Notes under the pieces: generated by a model
The model's input: only the letters and a program-made list of their open reading frames with translations
What the model was told of the DNA's origin: nothing
The model's database searches: none
Translations under genes and position numbers: made by a program
Source: Avena insularis
Taxonomy: Eukaryota; Streptophyta; Magnoliopsida; Poales; Poaceae
NCBI GenBank assembly: GCA_023614405.1
Contig: CM042684.1
Location: 473,503,650 to 473,567,649 of the forward strand
Direction: 5' to 3'
DNA length: 64,000 bases
Part shown: in pieces, positions 31,631-41,769 of the stretch
Numbering within the stretch: the stretch's first letter is position 1
Layout: the number at the start of each line of letters is the position of its first letter

Positions 31631-32090
31631 AGAAGGTTTAACGACCAACTATACGACAGGAATAAAAATTCTAGCCATATAGTTGTGGTCGTATAGTTGT
31701 TGCGACATCACCCCTTCCATCCACAAAAGGTACTGAGAGTTTAACGACCAACTATACGGCCAGAATTAAAAATTCTGCCCGTATAGCTAGGTCCTATAGA
31801 TATCAACGCCTTCGACAAAATAATTTCCTGAGTACTGATAGTTTAACGACCAACTATACGACCGAAATTAAAAATTCCGCTCGTATAGTTGTGGTCGTTA
31901 GTTATCAACCCATCTTTAAAAAAATTATTCAGAGTCTAGAGAGTTTAACGACCAACTATACGGCGGGAATAATTTTTTTAGCCCATATAGTTCCGGCCGT
32001 TTAGTTAATTCCACTGTAGATCTAATCTATAGTCTGTTCACAACTATACGACAGGAGCTATACGGGTCGCCCCCGTATAGTTGCTCGTTA
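31630..32090 (+). repeat. Tandem hairpin-forming repeats in the element D 3' region
   Basis: Four diverged units of about 100 bp, each starting near GTTTAACGACCAACTATACG (at about 31637, 31739, 31841 and 31945), with a partial fifth near 32040. In each unit the CTATACGG-type arm is followed, after an AT-rich centre, by a complementary CCGTATAG-type arm. The second unit pairs CTATACGGCCAGAATT with AATTCTGCCCGTATAG, with one mismatch. Larger AACGACCAACTATA against TATAGTTGTGGTCGT pairing is also present. Confidence 0.85.
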
Positions 32091-32203
32091 TGAATAGAGG
32101 CTAGGGTTTTTGACCTCTCCTTTTAAAGCTGACCGCATCTAACCTTTTTCATTAAGTTTTTGCAGAGCCATAGCCTCTAGCCTTGAAAAATCATCACCAT
32201 CCC

Positions 32204-32210
32204 TATATAA
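32204..32210 (+). promoter_or_regulatory. Possible TATA box before the 3' ORF of element D
   Basis: TATATAA about 45 bases upstream of the ATG at 32255, in otherwise non-repeated sequence after the hairpin array. It would give an internal transcript for the 3' ORF. This is an inference from sequence alone. Confidence 0.35.
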
Positions 32211-32254
32211 GCCCCTCTAACAACATCCGTGCAGCGAACCCATGCATCCCTTCC

Positions 32255-32841
32255 ATGCCAACAAGATCTAGAAGAAGAAATAAGAGAAGCCCGTGAAGAG
32301 GATCGAAGAAGTAGAACCTAAAGGATCGCCGTCATCATCCAACCCGGAGATCAAGCCTCTCCCAAATTGGGAGGACATGTTCCCGCAGAGGATGGAGATG
32401 ATGAGGCAAGCTGAGCGGGGAAGGAACAAGGACGAGTATCTCCCTAATCCTTATCGTTACAACATAGGATCCTATTATAAACCTCCTCTTGGTCCATCAC
32501 CTCTTAAACCTAAGAAAGTGCAGCGAGATGAGATTCATGATAAGATCTATGAGTTAGAAAAAACTTCAAAGGCATGTGTTGAAACAATTGGAGAAGGGAT
32601 TGACTCCTACTGGATGATGAGCAAAGACCTTGAGAAGAAGGTCGATGACATCGATGGTAGAGTTGGTTTCTTGATTAAAACTATCTTTGAGTTGACAGAT
32701 GAGAAGAAATTCTTCAAGAAGAAAATGTTGAAGCTCCAATATGACATGGCCGAGCTCAGCATTCGCTTTGCAAGCATAGTTAAAGATGGCAACATAAAAG
32801 AAGGGGGGTCACTCTTTCTACCCAGGAGGAGGAATAGGTAC
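32255..32841 (+). pseudogene. Element D 3' ORF of unknown function, truncated
   Basis: A candidate ATG at 32255 begins a basic peptide (MPTRSRRRNKR) that stops after 13 codons. A one-base shift leads into an open frame from 32284 to 32841 with VEPKGSPSSSNPE, a Pro/Tyr segment (NPYRYNIGSYYKPPLGPSPL) and a coiled-coil-like second half (DEIHDKIYELEKTSK, DLEKKVDDIDGRVGF, KKFFKKKMLKLQ). It occupies the position downstream of pol where Athila elements carry an extra ORF, but I see no signal peptide or membrane span, so it is not called env. Its stop codon TGA is the first three bases of the E LTR, so the ORF was cut by that insertion and the rest lies beyond E. Confidence 0.65.
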
Positions 32842-33328
32842 TGACGTGGGCATACCTTATAGGTACTCGAGTTTGGTACATACGACCTGATCTGGCAGAA
32901 GACCACGGCGTTACCAGGGCCCAATCCAGGATTCGGGTGACCTACGGAGACTCCGACTGCTTGTGGCACAAGGCAAAGCTTAAGATAGAAAGTTTAAAAG
33001 GGCAAACCCTAACTTGTAATCGACTCGTCCTGCTACCTAAGACCTAGCCTATCTATATAAAGGCTAGGAGGAGGAGGCGAGGACGACAATCACAACCCTA
33101 GTTTCCACAACCTCGCCAGATTGCATTTGCGCACCCCCTGTAACTTTTGACTCCCTCGATAATTCCAAGAGCAGACAAGCAGAAGTAGGGACCTCTACGA
33201 GGCCTGAACCTGGGTAAACTTTGTGTCCCTGTGTGCTTGTTTGCTAGCTGTTTGATGCCTGCAGCTTTCCCTCCTTATCCAGAACCCAAGTCCATAACAA
33301 TGGGCATTAATGAGTTTAACCCACGTCA
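32842..33328 (+). repeat. Element E 5' LTR
   Basis: 487 bp, TGACGTGGG ... CCCACGTCA, with a perfect 9-bp terminal inverted repeat. It contains CTATCTATATAAAGGCTAGG (33050-33069), a good TATA region, also present in B and C as a variant. GAGCAGACAAGCAG and later sequence match the C LTRs in reverse orientation. Confidence 0.93.
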
Positions 33329-33330
33329 AT

Positions 33331-33348
33331 TGGCGTCGTCTGTGGGAA
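33331..33348 (+). other. Element E primer binding site
   Basis: TGGCGTCGTCTGTGGGAA, two bases after the LTR and identical to the C site. The tRNA is not assigned. Confidence 0.75.
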
Positions 33349-34998
33349 CTGGGAGTGCTGATTTCATGGCTTCTTCGGCCCCATCAACCACAATCTACAA
33401 CTCTGCAACAGTAGAGACTCGTCTCCTCTTCGGTGCCTTCGACTTCATCGTCCACACGCCAGCCACTCGCTCATCTTTCGAGTCCGTGGGCGAAGGGATC
33501 GGCCTGGCAATCGGGAGCTTACGCTTCCAAGTTGGTCAGTTGGGCACACTTCGCCTCCCTGACCAGTCCATGGTTTTCGCGATTGCTCTAGCATCGTGGT
33601 TTCCACCGCCGATTGGCACCCTGAGCAAACTCAATGCCCCGACAACAGTCGGGAATGCGATCAGCGATAGCAGTTGCAGATCTGATCTGGGCGATCTATC
33701 CACTAAAGACAGAGCCTACGGCTCTGGATCTGAAAGCTGTGGAAGCAATAGCTTCCCCAATCACTATATGTGCACGGTCATCAATGCGGGCGACACCGAC
33801 ACCAGTCGTGAAAACGCCGGTACTGGTCCGACCAACGGTGGCATCCCGGTCACAAACAACGGTCCTCCCAATGGCGCACCCACCAACAATGGGACAGGAG
33901 GAGACCCGCATCTCACGGCGAATGAGCACACCGGAGAGCGCGTGCAAATCCACCTCAATGACAACGAGTGGGCCTGCTGTCGAGAAGCTCTGCAAGGTAA
34001 CTCCTACCCCCAAACTCATCGCAAGACATGCTGATGGGTTACCATTGGCTGCTCAAGGAAGAATACAAGCGCCAACAACAAGTAATCGCTGCTCGAGGCG
34101 CGCAGGAAGGCAGTGGACGAGTCGAGCCTTCGGCGAGCTCAACTCTCTTCCATGGGAGGATCCTCCTCCAAGGGCAATGACCATGTGGCCACCAAAAGGC
34201 GCTCTCGACTGGACCACCTCACCAACAAGGAGCGAGAAGAGGCTACGCGAGTCCTCGACTTCTCGTCCATGATGGTGGATACGCGGGACAACGTGCTCCC
34301 GAAGACACCGCAGGCAGCAGTAACGGCAGCCACCATGTACCTCCTCGACAACCAGCCTCCGGCTGGGGATCCGCGAGCTACCATGCACCGATCTACGATC
34401 GCGGGCATGGGGCTAGTCAAAGCTGCCCTCATCAAGGATCCAACACCAGAGCCGAAAAAGAGCAAGGCTCTCGCTAAACGCTACTCCTCGCCCTCGTCTA
34501 GCAATGATATCCACGACTTGTCTCGATGTCGCCGCTCACGGCGACACGACCACGACTACGACGCGCGTGATGACATCACACAACGCAAGGTCGACAAGAT
34601 GCATGCGAGATGTGCCTGTTTGGCTGACTCGGAGGATGACGAAATAGAGCTTTGCGGCGCCAGATGCTTCAGCAGAGCCATCAGGCAGAAGCGAATGCCT
34701 AAGGGGTTCAAACTCCCATTAGAGAACCCGAAATTCGATAGCCTGCAGGACCCAAAAATCTGGCTAGAAGATCACATCTCCTCCATTAGGCTGCATGGCG
34801 GAAGCGCGAGCCTGATGCAAGGCACCGCTTGTGCATGGCTTAATAACCCCACACACAGATCCATTCGTAGCTGGGAAGATCTGGTCTTCAGCTTTGTGCG
34901 AAACTTCAAGGGCACTTACAAAAGGCCCGCATCAATCGAGGAATTAAGAGGCTGCCACCAAAGGTCTAGCGAGTCGCTGCGCTCATACATCCAGAGAT
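33349..34998 (+). pseudogene. gag: Element E gag, part before J3
   Basis: The N-terminal frame (to 34034) shows LFGAFDFIVHTPATRSSFES, FQVGQLGTLRLPDQS, NHYMCTVINAGDTD and a Gly/Asn/Thr linker. The frame then shifts near 34010-34110 into ESSLRRAQLSSMGGSSSKGN, TPQAAVTAATMYLLDNQPPA, the Arg-rich block and GFKLPLENPKFDSLQDPKIW. The core (SIRSWEDLVFSFVRNFKGTY) follows a deletion of several residues compared with B (the LQLQLQ part of the core is missing). It is cut at 34998/35004 by J3 and resumes at 36780. Confidence 0.87.
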
Positions 34999-35003
34999 GG
35001 TCC
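34999..35003. repeat. Target site duplication of J3, left copy (GGTCC)
   Basis: GGTCC before TGTTGG; repeated at 36775-36779 after CCTACA. Confidence 0.95.
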
Positions 35004-36774
35004 TGTTGGAAATATGCCCTAGAGACAAATAGTAGTAAGGACTATTATCATATTTCATATAGTTTATGATTAAGTTTAATATCATGCTATAACTGTATTG
35101 AGTGGAAACATCAATACATGTGTGATATACAAACAACCAGGGGTTCCCAGTGAAACTCTAGTCACTGGTTCATTGGTCAACAGATGATCATGTTTCCTAA
35201 TCATGTGGCATTTATACCAGTTGGAAATGGAGTCATCTCATTCTGTGAATGAGATGATGAACCAATACCCAATCTAAACATCATGACCTGATAATGTCAC
35301 GAAGTTCAAGTTACGATGATTAGAAAAGGATCCTCGTAGACTATTCCTTAGACCATGAGGCTATATCAATCACTGTCTCCCGAGAGTGCTTAGATAGCAT
35401 CAAACGCCATCTGGTAATGCGGTGGTTATAAAGGTGTGTTCAGGTATTCGGATGAAATCGTAGAGGCAGTATATGTCAAGAGCGGGATTTGTCCATCCAT
35501 GTGACGGGAAGATACTCAAGGGCCCACCCAGAGAAGTTATATCCAATAGCTGCACAGCGTGTGATTTGATCACGGGGATATCTCTTGTCGGAACGAGTCA
35601 AGTAGCATTGTTCGGTAACGAGATTGAACACGACATAGTGATGTCATTGATCAGATCTCGGGCAATGCAAGTATCGAGTGACAAAGGGAATAAGACACAA
35701 CTATCCCGGTTCAAACCACGAAAGATCTTCGTGGAACGCACAGGGGTCACATGGCCATCCAAGTCCCTCTGTCGATCATTGGTGCGGCAGTGTCCCAACC
35801 ATGTCTGGAGTGTCCCTGAATCGTGGGGTATCATGCTTAAGGGCTTGATGATGCTTAGAGAGTGTTTATAGGATCGGTGGAATCGCCAAAGAATAGAAGA
35901 GAGAAAACTGGAAGGGTTTCGGTAAGTCTAGAGGATGTCCGGAGTGGAGCTGGAAGGTGTTCCATGGCCATGGAGGTTGAATAATATGTGAATGAATGTT
36001 AAATGTTGATTTAATCATTTATTCATAATTATTTAATAAATAGAAAAATCAATTTAATGGCCAAAGGCTTAATGGGCCAATTCCGGAGGGAGAGGGCCCA
36101 TTAGGGGAAAGGAGAGAGGGAGAAGGGGACAAAGGGGAGGCCGGCTGGGCCTAGCCCCCCCGTGCGGGGCCTACTAGGTGGCCAGCGGCCACCTCCTCCC
36201 CCCTCCTATCCTTTAGTCCCACCCCGGGACTTTGAGGGAGGTAGTACCTCCCCTCCCCTATATATAGTGGGGTATTTGGCCAAGATAAATACATCAATAA
36301 TCAATAAAGGTCTCCCCACTTTTGGGAGGACCTCTAATTGATATTTTCTCTCTCCCCTCTCTCTCTTGTGACCATGGTCCCAAGTCTGGACTGCGCGAGC
36401 GAGAGACATCTTCACCATGAGCCGTGTCACTGAGATTCGGATCCAGAGCTCTACTTCGCTAACTGCTTTGGATCGGGAAGGGAGTCATTGTCAGGCATCG
36501 GATGTGTGTAACTCCCCGCGAGGTGTCACACTTGAGGCATTCAAGTCATTGGAGCCAGAAGGAGCACAAGGACTTCATCATGACCTTGAGGTCGGCTTTG
36601 GCTCGTCTACATCAACCACGCTCTCCTGAGCATTGACAATGCCTTTTGGTCTTCAAGGGTAAGTTCACGAAAAGCCCCTACCATTACTGTATTACTAATA
36701 GATAGGTCCTGGCAGCTTTAGGGGTTCAGGGGCATAGGATAAAATTTATTGTTTTCATACGCGGAACCCCTACA
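35004..36774 (+). mobile_element. Solo LTR J3 (Copia, Angela/BARE-like)
   Basis: 1771 bp starting TGTTGGAAATATGCCC and ending CCCCTACA, with perfect GGTCC duplications, inserted into E gag. Layout and many landmarks agree with J1 and J2, but it is a more distant subfamily. TATATATAGTGG (36259-36270) is a likely core promoter. No internal Copia sequence is present. Confidence 0.94.
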
Positions 36775-36779
36775 GGTCC
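36775..36779. repeat. Target site duplication of J3, right copy (GGTCC)
   Basis: Direct repeat of 34999-35003; E gag resumes immediately. Confidence 0.95.
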
Positions 36780-37440
36780 ATCATCAAGAATTCTGCAGAA
36801 GACATCTCCGAGGATCGTGCAATCGACGCGTTCAACGGCGGCATGCACCGCAGAGAGCTCATGGAGGAGTTGGGCCGCTCAAAGCCCAAGACAATCAACC
36901 ATCTGATGGAGATCGCGAATAGGTGGGCCGATGGAGAGGACTAGGTGAAAAACCGTGCCTACTCTGATGATGACAATGACCTTGGGTGCAGACACGATCA
37001 CCGAGGGAAATGTCGAATGCGCGGGTACGAGGACCGCGAAGAGGTCGACATGGTTGTGGCTGGCTATGCTGACAAACGCAATGACAACCGCAACAGTGGA
37101 CACCACAGTGGTGGATACCGCGACAGTGGGAAAACCATGCAAGTGTGGCAATGTCGCACTCGTGACGACGCACCCACAACATCCATCCAGGACAAATTGT
37201 TCGGACCATGCAACATGCACTTCTACATCGACAAGCACGACGGCAAGAAAAAGTCCAACCACCTCCTAAAGGACTGCCGCGAATTCCTCAAGCTCCACAA
37301 AGGCCTGGCCCAGATGAATCGCGACGCGATTAACCAAGGCTATGGAGCTGCCCCGGGCGCTGTGGCACATGGAGGTCCTCCACCACCACCAGGTCCAACA
37401 CCACCTATGGTTGTACCTGTACAGAATCATGGAGGCGAAC
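36780..37440 (+). pseudogene. gag: Element E gag, part after J3
   Basis: C-terminal Gag matching B and C: IKNSAEDISEDRAIDAFNGG, ELGRSKPKTINHLMEIANRW, a TAG at about 36943-36945, then the Arg/Asp-rich region and the Cys/His stretch (CNMHFYIDKHD, NHLLKDCREF) and the Pro tail (HGGPPPPPGPTP). It is cut by the F LTR at 37441. The flank CGAAC (37436-37440) is the expected target duplication of F. Confidence 0.87.
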
Positions 37441-38981
37441 TGATACGTTGCAAACGTATCTATAATTTTTGATGTTCCATGCTTGTTTTATATCTACTTT
37501 CTTATGTTTTGTCCACACTTTGGAGTATTTTATACACTTTATTGGACTAACCTATTAACAAGATGCCACAGTGCTAGTTGCATGTTTTCTACTATTTTTG
37601 GTTCCAGAAAAGATGCCACAATATTCTCGGAATTGGACGAGACAAAAGCCAAAGTCAATATTTCACTGAGGGGAACACGGGCCGTAAGACGAGACGGAGA
37701 GGGCCAGGGCAGCCACACCACCTGGCGGCTAGGCCCGACTCGTGCACAGGGGTGGTGATGCCTCGGGCACCCCTCGGCCTCCCCCTTTCGCCTATAAGAA
37801 GCCTCCGTCTGAAACCCTAAGTACCCATCAAAATTCCACGAAAGAGTCTCAGAGCATGGCCATCTCCATCCCTAGACCAGGAGGGATCGGAAGCTCTTCC
37901 CGGCACCCTACCGGAGGGGAGAGATCACCCTGGAGGCCTTCTTCATCACCATGCCTGCCTCTGGTGTGATGCGTGAGTAGTTCATCCCTGGACTACAGGT
38001 CCATGTAGTAACTAGATGGTTGGTTCTTCTCCTTTGTGCTACCATGTTTAGATCTTGTGAGCTCCGTTCATGATCAAGATCATCTATTTGTAATCTTACA
38101 TGTTGTGTTTGCGAGGATCCGATGGATATTGAGATGCTATTTCAGATTGATTATTGATTCTATCATGTCTATGTTATTTGTGATCTTGCATGCTTTCTGT
38201 TGTTAGTAGCTATCTTGTCCGAGTAGATGCTAGCAACTCCAAGAGGGAGTATTTATGCTCGATAGTGGGTTCATGCCTCTAGGAATCCGGGGAAGTGACA
38301 GAAATCTCTAAGGTACTAGATGTGTTGTTGCTACTAGGGAGAAAACAACAATCCTTTGTTCATAGAACAATCATATTGTTTACTTTACACACTTTGCTTA
38401 ATGCAATTATCTGTTGCTTGCAACTTAATACTGGAGGGGGTTTGGATGATAACCTGAAGGTGGATTATTAGTCATAGATGTAGTTGGATTATGGTCTATG
38501 TATAATGTTGTAATGCCCAATCAAATCTCATAGGAGTCAAGATGATTAGTATATGCATGTATGCTTTCTCGATGTTTGTCAATTGCCCCGCTGTAATTTG
38601 TTCACCCAACATGTCATCTATCTTAAGGAGAATCACCACTAGTGAACTATGGACCCCGGTCCTTTATTTTACCATCAATCTATAATCTATTTAGTGTTTT
38701 CTGTTTACTTTCTGCAAGCAATTACTATCTTCCACACAATACATTTAATCCTTTGTTTTCAGCAAAACCAGTGAGATTGACAACCTCACTATAAGTTGGG
38801 GGCAAAGTTCTGTGGTTGTGTTCTGCAGGATTCCAAGTTGGAAACAACACCTTGGAGGTGTTTCCTTGCTCCTACTGGTTCAACAACCTTGGTTTCATAA
38901 CTGAGGGAAAACTTGCTGCTGTGCTAATCATACCTTCCTCTTGGGGTTCCCCAACGAGCTCGAATATATTTTGAGCCATCA
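37441..38981 (+). repeat. Element F 5' LTR
   Basis: 1541 bp, starting TGATACGTTGCAAACGTATC (perfect tip hairpin) and ending TTTTGAGCCATCA. The 5' part is shared with the A LTRs; the 3' part differs from A but matches the inverted LTRs of G (42206-43803 and 60946-62136). Confidence 0.92.
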
Positions 38982-38992
38982 AGCTCTTTTTT

Positions 38993-39010
38993 TGGCGCCG
39001 TTGCCAGGGA
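38993..39010 (+). other. Element F primer binding site
   Basis: TGGCGCCGTTGCCAGGGA, 11 bases after the LTR, matching the A site except for one base. Probable tRNA-Asp primer. Confidence 0.8.
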
Positions 39011-39169
39011 GTCAAGGACATCTTCACAAGGGGAGTCCCTCATAACCAATCTCTTTAATTTGTTTTATTTGTTTTGCTTAGTTTATTTCTGCTTTGTTTG
39101 GTTGTTTCTTTATCAAAAACACAAAAAAATAGTTGCACTAGTTTGCTTTCTTTATCAAAAACACAAAAA

Positions 39170-40534
39170 ATGACTACTCTTGAAAACACTAAGTTGTGTG
39201 ACTTCACTAACACTAACAACAATGATTTCCTGTGCACACCTATTGCTCCACCTGTTCCTGAAGCTCCTTTCTTTGAAATTAAACCTGCTTTACTCAATCT
39301 TGTTATGAGAGAATAATTTTCTGCTATTGGTACTGAAGATGCTGCTGTTCATCTTAATAACTTTGTTGAACTTTGTGAGATGCAAAAACATAGGGATATA
39401 GATGGAGATATTATTAAGCTTAAATTGTTTCCTTTCTCTTTGAGAGGAAAAGCTAAAGAATGGTTGCAATCCCTAACTAGAAATAGTATTGATTCTTGGA
39501 CTAAATGCAAAGATCCTTTCATCGGAAAATACTATCCTCCTGCTAATATTATATCTATGAGAAGTGAAATAATGAAATTTAAACAATCTGATAATGAACA
39601 TGCTGCTTAAGCTTGGGAAAGAATGAAATCTTTGGTAAAGAATTGTCCCACTCACGGACTGGCTGCTTGGATGATTATCCAAACCTTTTATGCAGGACTG
39701 AATTATTCTTCAAGAAATCTACTGGATTCTGCTGCTGGAGGAACCTTTATGACCATTACTTTGGGTGCTACAACAAAGCTTCTAGATAATATGATGGTTA
39801 ATTATTCTGAATGGCACACTGAGATATCTCCACAAGGTAAGAAGGTTAATTATGTTGAAGAGACCTCTTCCTTGAGTGATAAAATTGATGTTATTATGTC
39901 TATGCTTGTTAATGGGAAAGCTCATATTGATCCAAATCATGTTCCCTTAGCCTCTTTGGTTGCTCAAGAAGAGCAAGTTGATGTGAACTTCATTAGAAAT
40001 AATAATTTTAGCAACAATGCCTACAGGAACAATTTTAGTAATAACAATTATAGGCCATATCCTCCCAATAATGGTAATGCCTATGGAAATTCCTACAACA
40101 ATAATAGAAGTACACCCTCTGAACTTGAAGTCATGCTTAAAGATTTTATTAGTAAACAAACTGCTTTCAATAAAACTATTGAGGAAAAACTCTCTAATGC
40201 TGAAAGAAATATATCATCATTGTTTGAAGCACAATCTTCTTTGAATAAAATGGCTGCTAAATTTGAAACTATTGAAAATCCCTTTGCTGCTACTAATGCC
40301 ATACAAGTTAGAATTGATGAAAATGTTAGACTATTAGCTGAATTGCATGCTAAGTGGGAAAGAGAAGATGAAATTGCTAGAAATATTAGTATTTCTACTA
40401 TCACTACCACTAATGTTGAAGCTAGTAAACCCGATGGAACCTTTTCTAATAAAAATGCTGAAATTCTTCGAAATATGGGAAACAATAGCTCTACTACTTT
40501 AGATGATAATTATGATTTTGATCTTGATGGTTGA
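39170..40534 (+). pseudogene. gag: Element F gag
   Basis: Capsid-type Gag. ATG 39170 begins MTTLENTKLCDFTNTNNND, the same start as in G. The core contains LHNFVELCEMQ-type sequence (HLNNFVELCEMQKHRDIDGD), LKLFPFSLRGKAKEWLQSL and SIDSWTKCKDPFIGKYYPP, followed by AGLNYSSRNLLDSAAGG, an Asn/Tyr-rich linker and a coiled-coil C-terminus (KLSNAERNISSLFEAQSSLN, VRLLAELHAKWERED). Stops at 39314 (CAA in G), 39608 (CAA in G) and 40532 (TGC in G) break it. The family match is to Athila-like Gag. Confidence 0.88.
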
Positions 40535-40714
40535 AATATCTCTGAAGTAATTATTTTCCTATAAAAGCTTGCTAAAAGTCCTAATGCTAGTGCTATGAAT
40601 ATGGCCTTTAAAAAACACATTACTGATGCTCTCATAAAAATTAAAGAAGAAAAGATGAAACATAAAGCTTCTATTCCTATGAAATTATAAGATGGTTGGG
40701 AACCCATCATTAAT

Positions 40715-41152
40715 ATGAAAGTGAATGATTTTGATCTCAAAGCTTTATGTGATCTTGATAGTAGTGTTTCTATTATGCCTAGAAGGATTTATGAAATGCT
40801 TGATTTGCCACCATTGGAAGATTGTTATTTAAATGTCCAACTTGATAATAATGCTAAAAAGATACTCATGGGGAGTATTAATGATGTTCTTATTATGGTT
40901 AACAATGCCTATGTCCCCGTTGATTTCTATGTTTTGGATGTTAAATGCAATGCTTCTTGTCCTATTATTTTGGGAAGACCTTTTCTTAGAACTATTGGTG
41001 CCATTATTGATATGAAAGAAGGCACCATTAAATATCAATTTCCACTCAAGAAAGGTATAGAGCACTTCCCTAAGAAGAGAGAGAAGATTCCTCTTGCCTC
41101 TCCTATTAAAACAAAATTTGCTCTTAATGCTTCTTCATTTGAGAATACTTGA
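40715..41152 (+). pseudogene. Element F protease-like ORF
   Basis: 145 residues starting MKVNDFDLKALCDLDSSVS, resembling the retropepsin domain that follows gag in Athila elements. The usual Gly after the first Asp of the active-site triad is Asp (DLDSS), as also in G. A flap-like ILGRPFLRTIGAIIDMKEG segment follows. A TAA at about 40688 separates it from gag in nearly the same place as in G. It ends at SSFENT. No RT follows. Confidence 0.75.
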
Positions 41153-41769
41153 TTCTTTCTTGGTCCTTATGCCTAACTTAAAGGCGTTAAAGAAAAGTAC
41201 TTGTTGGGAGATAACCCAAAAGTTTTAGTTGAGCTTTGGAAGTTATTGCTTTACTAATAAATTATCCTTATCATTTTTGTGTTATTTTTGTGCCAAGAGT
41301 AACCTCTAATGAGAGAGAAGTAATGCTTGGGAAAGTTGCTGTCCCGAAACAGATTTTTGTGCTTCACTGTAAAAATTCTTGAAAAATCTCTGTACGTAAG
41401 TTTGAGCTGTAATTTTTTGAGCTTCTGCCCCAGGTTGTTATCCAACTTTCATTAGTTCAACAATTTTCAATTTGAGAAACAGAAGGTCTTTGAAAAAATT
41501 GTTTTTTACCTGTTGGTCTGTTTTGACAGATTTCTGCCATTACTTGCATTTGTCTCTTAATCTCTTTCTCTTTGAGTTCTCTTTAATCATTTGAACTTTT
41601 TAAAGGAAGTGATAAAGTAGATTTTGTTTTAATTGAAGTTTTATTTGTGTTGGAACTGAACCAAAAGACTTATTATCTTGAGTACACTAATGTTGCTAAT
41701 AAAGATTGTGTGAAGTTTTGTATGAAGGAAAAATTTCAGGTGTAAGGGAAAAGAGTAATATAATGAGAT
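41153..41769 (+). other. Element F non-coding region after the protease
   Basis: No gene. It starts with CTAACTTAAAGGCGTTAAAG, shared with A (5869-5888) and, inverted, with G (around 58740). It is interrupted by the I LTR. The flank GAGAT (41765-41769) is the expected left target duplication of I. Confidence 0.75.

Larger units (their letters stand above)
32842..37440 (+). mobile_element. Element E: Tat-like element, visible 5' part
   Basis: A 5' LTR, PBS and gag in + orientation, interrupted by solo LTR J3 and ended at 37440 by insertion of F in the Pro-rich tail of gag. It is the same family as B and C. Protease, pol and the 3' LTR are not in the window and should follow F and I to the right. 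The flank before the LTR, GGTAC (32837-32841), is the expected left target duplication. Confidence 0.88.
37441..41769 (+). mobile_element. Element F: gag-protease-only Athila-like element, visible 5' part
   Basis: 5' LTR, PBS, gag and a protease-like ORF, then non-coding sequence, interrupted at 41769/41770 by element I. No RT, RNase H or integrase is present downstream in its relative G, so F is probably non-autonomous. The 3' part and 3' LTR must lie to the right of the window. Confidence 0.87.

Noticed and set aside
31630..32090. CRISPR-like array
   Set aside because: The genome is a plant genome, units are diverged, there are no short identical repeats with unique spacers and no cas genes.
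35473..35871. 132-residue ORF within J3
   Set aside because: It overlaps LTR sequence, is not open in J1 or J2 and has no domain.
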